From the IMG/VR virus record IMGVR_UViG_3300021442_000250, positions 1 to 64,000 of that record: DNA of 64,000 nucleotides. The stretch is one strand, 5' to 3'. This document shows, piece after piece, positions 53,277 through 61,004 of this stretch (position 1 is its first letter; every line of letters begins with the position of its first letter). This DNA comes from a virus. The position numbers and the translations under genes were made by a program. Below the pieces are notes generated by a model that did not search any database, was not told where the DNA came from, and saw only the letters and a program-made list of their open reading frames with translations.

Positions 53277-54084
53277 TAAATTCCTTAATTGTTTTCCAAT
53301 TAATGTTTATATGTTTATTTAATTTTGTTAAATCGGCGCAAGTATAAGTTTGATATTGTTTGCTTAAATTTAATGGCATAGGTATTGTTTCTAACTTGGC
53401 ATTGTATTTTTCAGCAATAATTTTAGCTACTCTTAAAAAACTAGTAGATTTACCAGTACCTACATTAAAAATACCACTAATATCTTGCTCTAACATTTGT
53501 TGATGTACTTTACATACATCACTAACACAAACAAAATCTCTAAGATAATTTTCACTATTTTCAAAAATTTTAATTGATTTATTTTCTTTAGCTTGTTTTG
53601 TAAATTTAGTTATAGGAGATGCTTGATCTTTTTTATCTTCTTCATGATGACCATACACATTAAAATATCTAAATCCTTGTACAAGAATTTGAAATCCATC
53701 TTTATCTACAGATTCTATAAAACGATCAAAGAAATATTTGCTCCATGCATAAGCATTCATTGGGTACACAGGACCTTCTTCATTAAAATTACCTGTAGTT
53801 CCATATACACTAGCAGAGCTGGCATATTGAAAATTTGTTCCCATACTATCACATAATTGTAATAATCTCATACTGAAATCATAATTTTGTTTCATTATTT
53901 TGTTTACATCGGTTTCAGTAGTTGTAGAAATTGCTCCTAAATGAATTATCCAATCATATTTTGATGGATCTGGAAAAGAATTTTCTATATAATCATAACC
54001 TTCTACAGTATGTCCTTTGGTTTGTAAATGTGCAAACAAATTACGTCCTATAAATCCTTTATATCCTGTTATTAAAATATTCAT
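53263..54084 (-). CDS. hldD: ADP-glyceromanno-heptose 6-epimerase-like (HldD) SDR
   Basis: 273 residues from the ATG at 54084, which overlaps the preceding stop as TAATG; an upstream in-frame Met seven codons earlier is less likely. Extended SDR epimerase: NAD-binding MNILITGYKGFIGRN (GxxGxxG), DWIIHLGAISTTTE, YASSASVYG, catalytic YAWSK (Tyr and Lys), FRYFNVYGHHE, RDFVCVSDV and GIFNVGTGKS. The HLGAxSTTTE and FRYFNVYG blocks are characteristic of HldD, which converts ADP-D-glycero- to ADP-L-glycero-D-manno-heptose, the LPS inner-core donor. HldD proteins are usually about 310-330 residues, so this copy is compact. It is paired with HldE two genes upstream. Confidence 0.82.
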   Translation of the reverse strand: MNILITGYKGFIGRNLFAHLQTKGHTVEGYDYIENSFPDPSKYDWIIHLGAISTTTETDVNKIMKQNYDFSMRLLQLCDSMGTNFQYASSASVYGTTGNFNEEGPVYPMNAYAWSKYFFDRFIESVDKDGFQILVQGFRYFNVYGHHEEDKKDQASPITKFTKQAKENKSIKIFENSENYLRDFVCVSDVCKVHQQMLEQDISGIFNVGTGKSTSFLRVAKIIAEKYNAKLETIPMPLNLSKQYQTYTCADLTKLNKHININWKTIKEFIDDQ

Positions 54085-54683
54085 TAGTATCCGTCTGTTT
54101 GCCAATCTCTAGTTAATTTACATATTTCTTCTGGTATAGACAAATAAGAATATTTGCTATCTGGAATTGGTACAAAATTAATATTAATTGCTATTCTAAC
54201 TTTTTCATCTGTACAAGTAGAACCTGAATGATTTAGATAGCTAGGAAAAATAACCATTGAATTTGCAACACTAGGTATTTGTACACCATTTTTAAATTCA
54301 GTATATCCATTATTAGTATTAACATAAAATATTGCTGTAAGTGAGCAAGGATGAATAGTATCTACATGGTATCCGTGAACAACTACTTTATCGGCTTTTG
54401 GAACAAGATTAGCTTTAATTCTAACAAAGTTTATTGGATCTAAAACTGCAAAAATTGGCATTAAAATTTCCCAATTTTCTCCTTGTGTAACAATTTTACT
54501 AAATTCTTGAAATTGATGTACAAATTGTTGTTGATATTCTGATGTACCTGGTTTTGCAGTGGCCTCACCTACAACATAATCATAGTAATACCAAGGAAAA
54601 CTTTTATCCATTATTCTATTTCTTAATTTTTCAAAATCTTCAGTACTTAATACATCATTAACAGTTATAATTTTATCTTTCAT
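54084..54683 (-). CDS. 2OG-Fe(II) oxygenase
   Basis: 199 residues. Iron ligands H106 and D108 (HGYHVDTIHPCS) and H152 (FPSYLNHSGS), with 2-oxoglutarate-binding R163 (KVRIAININF), form the standard HxD...H...R set of the double-stranded beta-helix oxygenases. Such enzymes are common in marine T4-like phages, but the substrate is usually unknown. Here it is sandwiched between hldE and hldD with an 11-base and a one-base overlap, which suggests it may hydroxylate or oxidise the sugar or a glycosylated product, although a protein or nucleotide substrate is possible. Confidence 0.82.
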   Translation of the reverse strand: MKDKIITVNDVLSTEDFEKLRNRIMDKSFPWYYYDYVVGEATAKPGTSEYQQQFVHQFQEFSKIVTQGENWEILMPIFAVLDPINFVRIKANLVPKADKVVVHGYHVDTIHPCSLTAIFYVNTNNGYTEFKNGVQIPSVANSMVIFPSYLNHSGSTCTDEKVRIAININFVPIPDSKYSYLSIPEEICKLTRDWQTDGY

Positions 54684-55914
54684 TTTTAATTTTCTCTATT
54701 ATATCACTTGTAGAATGTCCTTCTATTCTTGAAAAAATTTTAACTTCTGCAAGTTCATTTCCTATTACTGTTTCTACAGTCCAATCACCACCTTTTACTA
54801 TAATATCTGGCATAATTTCTTGCATAAGATTGTGTGGATTATCTTCTTCAAAAACTTTAACTTCATCTACCCACGGTAACATCATTAATTGTTTAATTCT
54901 TTTATCAACATCATTAATAGGTCTATCAGGACCTTTTATTTTTTTAACACTAGCATCACTATTAATTCCAACAATTAATTTTTTACCTAAACTTTTTGCA
55001 TATTTTAATAACTCTAAATGACCTATATGTAAAATATCAAATACTCCATTAGTAAAAATAACTCCTTTTTGTAAATCATTTAAAGTAACAGGAACAACAC
55101 CACGTTGTTCTACATTTCTAGCTGATGCCATACACGCCAATTTACAACATTCAAATATATTAATATCTTTGGATATACCATAAGCTAATACACTTAAAAA
55201 TGTATCTCCTGCGCCTGTAACATCAGCAACATCTTTTGCTTTTTCTTTTAATAATTGATATTCACCTGTAGTAGATAATACATGAGCACCATTACTACCA
55301 TCTGTAACTATTAACCATGTCCATTGATGATCTCGCATAAATTTAAGAGCATCACTAATTGAAAATACACCATTCCATTCTTTGTATTCTTTCATATTAG
55401 GTTTAACAATATAGGCACCATCATAGGTATCTGCACTTTGTTTTGGATCTATTATTACATATTTTGTTTTTTCTAATAATTTAGATATTGTATCTTTTTT
55501 AATAACACCTTTACTATAATCACTAACAATTACTATATCATTTTCATTACAATCAACGGTAATTTCATTAGAATAGTTTTCTTCTTTATCTAATCTTAAA
55601 ACGTGTTTACCACCTTGACCTATTATTCTTGTTTTAGTAGTTGTAATAGAATGGTTATAATTTAATTTAGGATGTATATCTTTATTCAAAAATAATTTTA
55701 TTAATTTTTTACCTGCTTCATCTTGCCCTACTGCACCATATAATTCGCAAGGTACTTTTAAATTTGCAATATTAACTGCAACATTTCCAGCACCACCTAT
55801 ACTATATCTTTTATTATGTTCTTTTAAAACTAATACAGGACCTTCAGGTGAAACTCTGTTAGCTTGACCTTCTATCCATACATCTAGCATAATATCGCCT
55901 ATTATTTTAATCAT
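54673..55914 (-). CDS. hldE: bifunctional heptose-phosphate kinase/adenylyltransferase HldE
   Basis: 413 residues against about 477 in E. coli. HldE phosphorylates D-glycero-D-manno-heptose 7-phosphate at C1 and later adenylylates it to ADP-heptose. PfkB-type kinase domain (1-280): GDIMLDVWIEG, SIGGAGNVAVNIA (39-51), DVTGAGDTFL (231-240, catalytic Asp in GAGD). Nucleotidyltransferase domain (285-413): FTNGVFDILHIGHLELL with HIGH at 296-299, VGINSD, and the C-terminus EGHSTSDIIEKI like bacterial HldE. Both active sites look intact. It overlaps the Nudix gene by four bases (ATGA). GmhA and GmhB are not in the window, so heptose phosphate would have to come from the host or from genes elsewhere. 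Confidence 0.9.
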   Translation of the reverse strand: MIKIIGDIMLDVWIEGQANRVSPEGPVLVLKEHNKRYSIGGAGNVAVNIANLKVPCELYGAVGQDEAGKKLIKLFLNKDIHPKLNYNHSITTTKTRIIGQGGKHVLRLDKEENYSNEITVDCNENDIVIVSDYSKGVIKKDTISKLLEKTKYVIIDPKQSADTYDGAYIVKPNMKEYKEWNGVFSISDALKFMRDHQWTWLIVTDGSNGAHVLSTTGEYQLLKEKAKDVADVTGAGDTFLSVLAYGISKDINIFECCKLACMASARNVEQRGVVPVTLNDLQKGVIFTNGVFDILHIGHLELLKYAKSLGKKLIVGINSDASVKKIKGPDRPINDVDKRIKQLMMLPWVDEVKVFEEDNPHNLMQEIMPDIIVKGGDWTVETVIGNELAEVKIFSRIEGHSTSDIIEKIKNER

Positions 55915-56345
55915 GTTATAAATTTAATCATTTTAAAAACTGTTTCTAATTTTGTTTGATTAGTTTTATTTTGTAGTGTTTTTCTTAATCCTTGGTGCAA
56001 AGGTTTAGGCCATCTACCAAAAGTTACCCAAGAATAACCATCATGTTCTTGATTTAATTTAGGTATAAATTCATTTTTAACTAAACAGAGATATGTGTGA
56101 TATAAGAAATTTTCATCATTACTGATAAAAGTTTCCATAGGAATTGTTTTAATAATTTTTTGATCGCCTATTTCTTCTTTAATTTCTCTTTTCAAACCTT
56201 CCCACGCATTAGAATCAGTAGTAGTTGTTCCACCAACTAAACCCCATACGTGATTTTGTTTACTTTGTGTTCTATGTAATAATAAAAAACGTTGGGTGTC
56301 TAAAGTATAGAAAAGTGCTCCGCAACCAATTATTCTCTGGGTCAT
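55911..56345 (-). CDS. Nudix hydrolase
   Basis: 144 residues. The Nudix helix is REIKEEIGD, preceded by HVWGLVGGTTTTDSNAWEGL. The usual GxxxxxE spacing is altered: the Glu normally eight residues before the Arg is Ser, with a Thr-rich loop instead, while the metal-binding REIKEE core is complete. Start IGCGALFYTLDTQRFLLLHR is typical of this fold. Within this operon it may hydrolyse a nucleotide sugar or another NDP-X; substrate unknown. It lies between gp15 (13 bases upstream) and hldE. Confidence 0.78.
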   Translation of the reverse strand: MTQRIIGCGALFYTLDTQRFLLLHRTQSKQNHVWGLVGGTTTTDSNAWEGLKREIKEEIGDQKIIKTIPMETFISNDENFLYHTYLCLVKNEFIPKLNQEHDGYSWVTFGRWPKPLHQGLRKTLQNKTNQTKLETVFKMIKFIT

Positions 56346-56358
56346 GTAAATAATTATC

Positions 56359-57819
56359 TTAAAGAGAGATGTTCCAGGTTCCTTTACGATATTCGCCTTC
56401 GAAACTTAATAACCAATTTATACCATCCCATTTATATTGAATACCTGTGTTGAGATTGGTAATATAGGTAGGTGAAAATGCTGTAGAATCGTCTAAATTA
56501 TTAGCACTTGCATTAAAAATTATTGTCCAATCTGTTCCATTCCATTCTATAATATCATTAGCTTGAGCTATCAAGTCTCCTGCACCACCTTTCCATGCAT
56601 CTGGTCCGTCTGTATTTTCTGTATCGCCTATAGGTCCTAATAACAATAATCTTTGACCTGCTACTTTTGTAGTTGATGGATTATAAGAAATAGGATCTAT
56701 TACAAAATCTACTGTACCTCTTGCATCTGCATAGCCTTGAATAACGGAATCAGTAGGAATAGAATCCGTGTCCCAATTTATAATTAATTGATTTTCATTT
56801 AAAGTGTTTACTGCAAACGTTCCAGTAATTCTTGTACTAACATCTTTTCTATTCAGATATATTGTACTAATTCCTGCTTGGTAACTACCTGGTAATCTTT
56901 CTAATAAAGAATTCCAATTCACATTTCCAACAACACCTTTTTGTATTATTTGTGCAATATTATTCATTACAAGTATATCATATTGAATACCTGTAGTTCC
57001 TACAACACTATCAACATCTGCTTTGAAAGTTTCACTAGTATCAATTGTTCCATCTGCTGTTTTAACAATGTCTGCTTTAATACTTTTAGAATAATCGTCT
57101 TGATATGCTTGTAATTCAGGCATAGACTGACTAAGGTCAATGTTACCTGTTTTTTCATTATATATACTAGTAATAATTTGTGTTACTACTCCTAATTTTT
57201 TAACCTTAGTTGGAGGACTTATCCAAATAGGCGTTGTAAATCCTAAAGTAGCTACATCTATTTCACTCTCTGTTCCAGTTGGAATTGTTCTTCCACTAAA
57301 AATAACACTTGTTAAATCTACTACACTTAAACTAGTCCAATCAACATAATTGTCTGTAGTTTGTATTTCTAAACTTGGATTGAACAACATCATAACTTGT
57401 TCTAAAATTTGTAATTTTTGTTCTGTGTTTGTAGACCATATATCACAACTTACTCCTAATGTATAAGGTGTAGGCATTAAACGTTCTACTGTATAATTTT
57501 GTCCTTGTGTATTTAGGTATTCTTTTCCTGCTTCATCATATTGTCTTTCTCTTACATGAATTTTACTAATATAAGTAGCATCTGCTAATCTATCTCTAGC
57601 CATTTCTAAATTAGTAATGTATATTGCCATTCTTGGAGCTGATGGAATTTTATTTTCTGAATTATCTCTAATAATATGAGCAACTTGTCTAGTCATATCA
57701 CCGTACATAACAGGTATTTGTCTTAAAACACCATCGCCATCTTTATAGCTAAAATTACTCATTAGTCTAATAATTTGAGTTATGTATCGTCTAATTTGTC
57801 CGTCGTAAAAAAATTGCAT
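56359..57819 (-). CDS. 15: tail sheath terminator/stabiliser gp15
   Basis: 486 residues. T4 gp15 caps the tail, joining sheath and tube to the neck. N-terminal FFYDGQIRRYITQIIRLMSN then IPVMYGDMTRQ matches the T4 FYNSSFRRY...IPITYA start; the core PTPYTLGVSCDIWSTNTEQK...ILEQVMMLFNPSLEI and GFTTPIWISPPTK correspond to the T4 SPIKMIYELSIFTR...VEQILPYFQP and NGWMYPP blocks. It is much longer than T4 gp15 (272), with a C-terminal extension of about 230 residues carrying two GxDWTI/GINWLLSFEGEYRKG-type beta repeats. Start overlaps the 52-residue gene (TAATG). Confidence 0.82.
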   Translation of the reverse strand: MQFFYDGQIRRYITQIIRLMSNFSYKDGDGVLRQIPVMYGDMTRQVAHIIRDNSENKIPSAPRMAIYITNLEMARDRLADATYISKIHVRERQYDEAGKEYLNTQGQNYTVERLMPTPYTLGVSCDIWSTNTEQKLQILEQVMMLFNPSLEIQTTDNYVDWTSLSVVDLTSVIFSGRTIPTGTESEIDVATLGFTTPIWISPPTKVKKLGVVTQIITSIYNEKTGNIDLSQSMPELQAYQDDYSKSIKADIVKTADGTIDTSETFKADVDSVVGTTGIQYDILVMNNIAQIIQKGVVGNVNWNSLLERLPGSYQAGISTIYLNRKDVSTRITGTFAVNTLNENQLIINWDTDSIPTDSVIQGYADARGTVDFVIDPISYNPSTTKVAGQRLLLLGPIGDTENTDGPDAWKGGAGDLIAQANDIIEWNGTDWTIIFNASANNLDDSTAFSPTYITNLNTGIQYKWDGINWLLSFEGEYRKGTWNISL

Positions 57820-57977
57820 TATTTCTTCTCTGTTTTTTCTAGTTTAGATGGATAATTTTTTTTCACTGGCTCATAAAAAGTTCTAACTTTACCCATCCAA
57901 TTTCGAGTAACTTTTTTAAGTCCTACTGCTTTTTCTGTACCAGGTATAGGTATTCCAAAAAATTCTTTAATTCTCAT
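57819..57977 (-). CDS. 52-residue basic protein between gp14 and gp15
   Basis: Too short for most gene callers but well supported by its neighbours: its ATG (57977-57975) overlaps the gp14 stop as TAATG and its TAA overlaps the gp15 ATG the same way. Sequence starts MRIKEFFGIPIPGTEKAVG and continues KKVTRNWMGKVRTFYEP, ending in Lys/Glu-rich KLEKTEKK. Very basic and possibly a single helix. Function unknown; the coupling suggests a neck or tail-completion role. Confidence 0.7.
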   Translation of the reverse strand: MRIKEFFGIPIPGTEKAVGLKKVTRNWMGKVRTFYEPVKKNYPSKLEKTEKK

Positions 57978-59134
57978 TAACCATCCGCCTTAGGTTTAAG
58001 TGCTTTAGATAAACTTTGTCTTTCAGTTACATCTTTTCCACCTATTGTATTAGTTGCTGTATTATTAACAAAACCAGTTTTCATAGTATTTCTTGTATCT
58101 GTATTTGTTAATGTCATACGTAATGAATCTTCCATTTTAACCCATCTAGCACCATCAAATCTAAATAATCTATTTGGTAAAAAGTCTGTTCTTAAATAAT
58201 AGTCACCATTAATAGATCCTAATGGGAAAGTAATTCCATGACCAAACACTTCTCCGTTAGGTGCAAGTCCATCACCTATTAAGTATCCATCATATCCTTC
58301 TCTTTCAGGTGTTTGTTGTACTCTATCTGCTAATTCATTTTGTGTACTAGCATCTAGTGTATTTGTATCTGTTGTAACAAGTTCTGTTCTTCCTTGTTTA
58401 TCTACTTGTAATGTATATAAATGGCTAGTTTCGTATCCGCTTTTTTTAGTATCTGCTTCTGCTTGAGCAACAACGGCAGTATTAATTTGCATTTCTGCTT
58501 CATAAGTGGATAATACATCTCTTAATGTTTGACTAGATCCTTCTTCTGCAGGTAAATCTAGTATACCTTTAAATTCTTGACTGTCTACTATTTGTTTTAA
58601 TTTTACTCTATATAAATGAGGATACCACGATACACTAAATCCTTCTGCCGCCCTACTTATATCTTCTACTACATAGTATCTTTTTAACGCTAAATTAAAA
58701 TCATTAAGAGCGTGTTCATCTTTAAGATGTGGTAATTCGAATACATCTCCTGGCATGACTTTTCTACCTAAAGTTTCTACAGATGTAGATATAGGAATAG
58801 TCATAAACAACGTATCATTTTGTAAAAATAATCCAAATTGACTCATATCAAAGTCAATATCTTGTACGTTGTAAATGCCTCTTAATTGATAAATGCTAGA
58901 ATCATATTTTCTATCCCTATTTTCAAGGAATAACATATCTTGAATATTTGTTTCTTTAACAGCATCATACCTTGGTTGGCTAGATGTTGCGTCTGCTTCT
59001 TCAGGATTCTTAGGACCAAGGTATTTGTGTACAAATACGTCAGTACCTCCCACGGTAAACATCTCATTAACCGTCCTATCTAGAAACGCATAGTCATGAC
59101 CCTTCTCTGGTTTATATAGACTTATTCTTGGCAT
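57977..59134 (-). CDS. 14: neck protein gp14
   Basis: 385 residues. T4 gp14 (256 residues) is part of the neck that closes the filled head and accepts the tail. N-terminus PRISLYKPEKGHDYAFLDRT then TDVFVHKYLGP, followed by MLFLENRDRKYDSSIYQLRG (T4: ESIQMRGVECYY type), FGLFLQNDTLFMTI and the MPGDVFELPHLKDEHAL...FEI/V region corresponding to T4 GDLIYFPMDNSLFEI. About 130 extra residues at the C-terminus are Thr/Asn-rich. First gene of the minus operon; late octamer AATAAATA (59148-59141) stands seven bases from its ATG. Identification rests on pattern and on gp13 being divergent next door. Confidence 0.78.
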   Translation of the reverse strand: MPRISLYKPEKGHDYAFLDRTVNEMFTVGGTDVFVHKYLGPKNPEEADATSSQPRYDAVKETNIQDMLFLENRDRKYDSSIYQLRGIYNVQDIDFDMSQFGLFLQNDTLFMTIPISTSVETLGRKVMPGDVFELPHLKDEHALNDFNLALKRYYVVEDISRAAEGFSVSWYPHLYRVKLKQIVDSQEFKGILDLPAEEGSSQTLRDVLSTYEAEMQINTAVVAQAEADTKKSGYETSHLYTLQVDKQGRTELVTTDTNTLDASTQNELADRVQQTPEREGYDGYLIGDGLAPNGEVFGHGITFPLGSINGDYYLRTDFLPNRLFRFDGARWVKMEDSLRMTLTNTDTRNTMKTGFVNNTATNTIGGKDVTERQSLSKALKPKADG

Positions 59135-59140
59135 ATGTTA

Positions 59141-59148
59141 TATTTATT
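59141..59148 (-). promoter_or_regulatory. late promoter-like octamer AATAAATA, minus strand
   Basis: Reads on the minus strand toward gp14; the expected transcript would start within a base or two of the gp14 ATG (59134). It forms a back-to-back pair with the + strand element at 59164. Confidence 0.55.
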
Positions 59149-59163
59149 CATAGGCAGGTACTT

Positions 59164-59171
59164 GATAAATA
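59164..59171 (+). promoter_or_regulatory. late promoter-like octamer GATAAATA
   Basis: 18 bases before the gp13 ATG; divergent partner of 59141-59148. Confidence 0.62.
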
Positions 59172-59189
59172 TCTATAGAGAAGTATTAT

Positions 59190-59948
59190 ATGGCAGATTT
59201 AGCTACACAAAAACAGGAAATCTTTGACTACGTATACAATATGCTAGGTGGTGGCATGGTAGAAGTAGAGCTAGATCCACCACATTATGAAACAGCTTTA
59301 CAAGATTCTCTTGATAGATTTAGACAAAGATCCGACAATTCAGTAGAAGAAAGCTATATGTTTCTCCCTACTGTAATAGACCAAAACGCATATACTTTAG
59401 GGCAAGAAGTAATAGAAGTTAAAAAGATATACAGACGATCAATTGGTTCTAGAACAGGCGGTGGAGACGGTGGTACATTATTTGAACCATTTAATTTAGC
59501 ATATACAAATACCTACTTACTAGCAAGTACAAATATGGGTGGGTTATCAACTTATAACTTGTTTACACAATATCAAGAACTTGTAGGAAGAATGTTTGGT
59601 AGCTTTATTGAATTTAAATGGAATACTACTACTAAAGAATTAACATTACTACAAAGACCTAGAGCAGAAGAAGAAATTCTATTATATTGCTACAATTATA
59701 GACCAGCTACAGAATTATTAAGAGATTATCTTGCTAAAGAATGGCTTAAAAGATATACTCTAGCATTATGCAAAATGGCGCTAGGACAAGCAAGATCTAA
59801 ATTTACCACAATTGCAGGCCCACAAGGTGGAGCCGCTTTAAATGGTACGGCACTAATCGCAGAAGGACAATCCGAAATAGAAAAACTTGACGAAGAACTT
59901 AAATTACAAGTTGCTGGCGGTCAAGGATATCACTTCACAATTGGTTAA
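59190..59948 (+). CDS. 13: neck protein gp13
   Basis: 252 residues, shorter than T4 gp13 (309). gp13 with gp14 forms the neck/head-completion complex. Recognised by the N-terminal helical block (QEIFDYVYNMLGGGMVEVEL then HYETALQDSLDRFRQRS), ESYMFLPTVIDQNAYTLG, and the C-terminal helical region (LAKEWLKRYTLALCKMALGQ, ARSKFTT) leading to EGQSEIEKLDEELKLQ. This pattern is characteristic of gp13 in marine T4-like phages. It is on the + strand, divergent from gp14, unlike the adjacent same-strand arrangement in T4. Confidence 0.82.
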   Translation: MADLATQKQEIFDYVYNMLGGGMVEVELDPPHYETALQDSLDRFRQRSDNSVEESYMFLPTVIDQNAYTLGQEVIEVKKIYRRSIGSRTGGGDGGTLFEPFNLAYTNTYLLASTNMGGLSTYNLFTQYQELVGRMFGSFIEFKWNTTTKELTLLQRPRAEEEILLYCYNYRPATELLRDYLAKEWLKRYTLALCKMALGQARSKFTTIAGPQGGAALNGTALIAEGQSEIEKLDEELKLQVAGGQGYHFTIG

Positions 59949-59957
59949 TAAAAACAT

Positions 59958-59986
59958 TTGACATTAGTACTATTATCCGTTATAGT
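59958..59986 (+). promoter_or_regulatory. sigma70-type promoter for dNMP kinase
   Basis: TTGACA (59958-59963), 17-base spacer, TATAGT (59981-59986). The expected start is base 59993, the A of the kinase ATG, again implying a leaderless message. Confidence 0.78.
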
Positions 59987-59992
59987 ATTAAA

Positions 59993-60586
59993 ATGATCAT
60001 CGGTATTTGTGGATTAATGGGTAGTGGTAAAGATACAATAGCTAACCATCTTATTCAAAAACATCAATTTAAAAAAATTTCATTCGCAGATAAATTAAAA
60101 GAATCTGTTGCTACAATGTTTGATTGGGATAGAACTATGCTTGACGGTCAAACAGATGAAAGTAGACAATGGCGAGAAAAACCAGATGAATATTGGTCTA
60201 AAGAAGTAGGTCAATCTATTACTCCAAGATTTGTATTACAAAAATTTGGTACAGAATGTATGCGTGATAATTTTTATGACGGTATATGGGTTAGTATGAC
60301 TAAAAAGAAAATTTTAGATAATCCTAATACTAACTGGGTTGTTCCTGATGTTAGATTTGAAAATGAAGTTAAAATGATTAAAAGTATTAGTGGTCAAGTA
60401 TGGTGGGTAAAAAGAGGTGAATTACCTACATGGTTTAGAGTTTATCAAGACATAGGTGTTGAACCTAAAGACGTACATCCTAGTGAATGGTCTTGGGCAA
60501 AAGCTAATTTTGATAAAATTTTAGACAATGATTCTACTGTAGATAATCTTAGAAATCAGGTACAAGATCACCTTGTTTCCATTTAA
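59993..60586 (+). CDS. 1: deoxynucleoside monophosphate kinase (T4 gp1-like)
   Basis: 197 residues. Converts dNMPs to dNDPs for phage DNA synthesis. P-loop at the very start, IIGICGLMGSGKDTIANHL (GxxGSGKD, residues 6-14), then ISFADKLKE, FGTECMRDNFYDGIWV (substrate side), VVPDVRFENE (Walker-B-like Asp with Arg) and HPSEWSW. These are the landmarks of the phage dNMP kinase family (T4 gp1, 241 residues), so it is a compact version. It is an early-type metabolic gene set among late genes with its own sigma70-type promoter and no ribosome site. Its 3' end overlaps the convergent HNH gene by 38 bases. Confidence 0.88.
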   Translation: MIIGICGLMGSGKDTIANHLIQKHQFKKISFADKLKESVATMFDWDRTMLDGQTDESRQWREKPDEYWSKEVGQSITPRFVLQKFGTECMRDNFYDGIWVSMTKKKILDNPNTNWVVPDVRFENEVKMIKSISGQVWWVKRGELPTWFRVYQDIGVEPKDVHPSEWSWAKANFDKILDNDSTVDNLRNQVQDHLVSI

Positions 60587-60890
60587 ATCCATGTTTGTGT
60601 AAAGTTCTTTGACAGTTAGCACATACCGTTTTAAGGTTTTTAAAATTACAATTAGTTAAATGTCCGTCTATATGATAGACGTTAAACTGCTCTGATAGAT
60701 CACTTTTATATCCACATTTATCGCATTTTGCTTTCATACGATATCCTGCATTAAACCATTTAGGCATTCCATGACTTGTTCCGCCATACCTAATACAAGC
60801 CTCACATTTTTTTCTATAAAACGTTATATCCTTTTTATGATAGTTAATTGCACAAGGATTCTTACGACAATGGTTACATAAAGGTCTCAT
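60549..60890 (-). CDS. HNH endonuclease
   Basis: 113 residues. Zinc-ribbon-like Cys pairs CNHC, CEAC and CDKC, followed by the HNH core YHIDGHLTNCNFKNLKTVC then ANCQRTLH, in which the His-Asn-His triad and the C-x2-C metal site can be seen. Such free-standing HNH enzymes are usually homing endonucleases that spread by cutting phage genomes lacking them. It sits between dNMP kinase and gp18, antisense to both, and overlaps the kinase 3' end. A GGTAAATA sequence (60904-60897, minus strand) could be a weak late promoter. Confidence 0.8.
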   Translation of the reverse strand: MRPLCNHCRKNPCAINYHKKDITFYRKKCEACIRYGGTSHGMPKWFNAGYRMKAKCDKCGYKSDLSEQFNVYHIDGHLTNCNFKNLKTVCANCQRTLHKHGFKWKQGDLVPDF

Positions 60891-60960
60891 ATAACGTATT
60901 TACCTGCCCTTTTCAGACCCTTTTGTAGACTTAATTATAGCTTACATTTCTTTGATATAG

Positions 60961-60968
60961 TATAAATA
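60961..60968 (+). promoter_or_regulatory. late promoter TATAAATA
   Basis: Exact T4 late consensus, 36 bases before the gp18 ATG; ribosome site CAGGAG at 60991-60996. Confidence 0.72.
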
Positions 60969-61004
60969 ACGTTAACAAAGGAATTATAAGCAGGAGATTA
61001 TAAA

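Noticed and set aside
54085-54105. Upstream Met for HldD
   Set aside because: The second Met (54084) begins the conserved NAD-binding strand and overlaps the preceding stop in a TAATG junction as elsewhere in the operon.
60891-60960. sigma70 promoter for the HNH gene on the minus strand
   Set aside because: A TATAAT is present but there is no acceptable -35 box at 16-18 bases.
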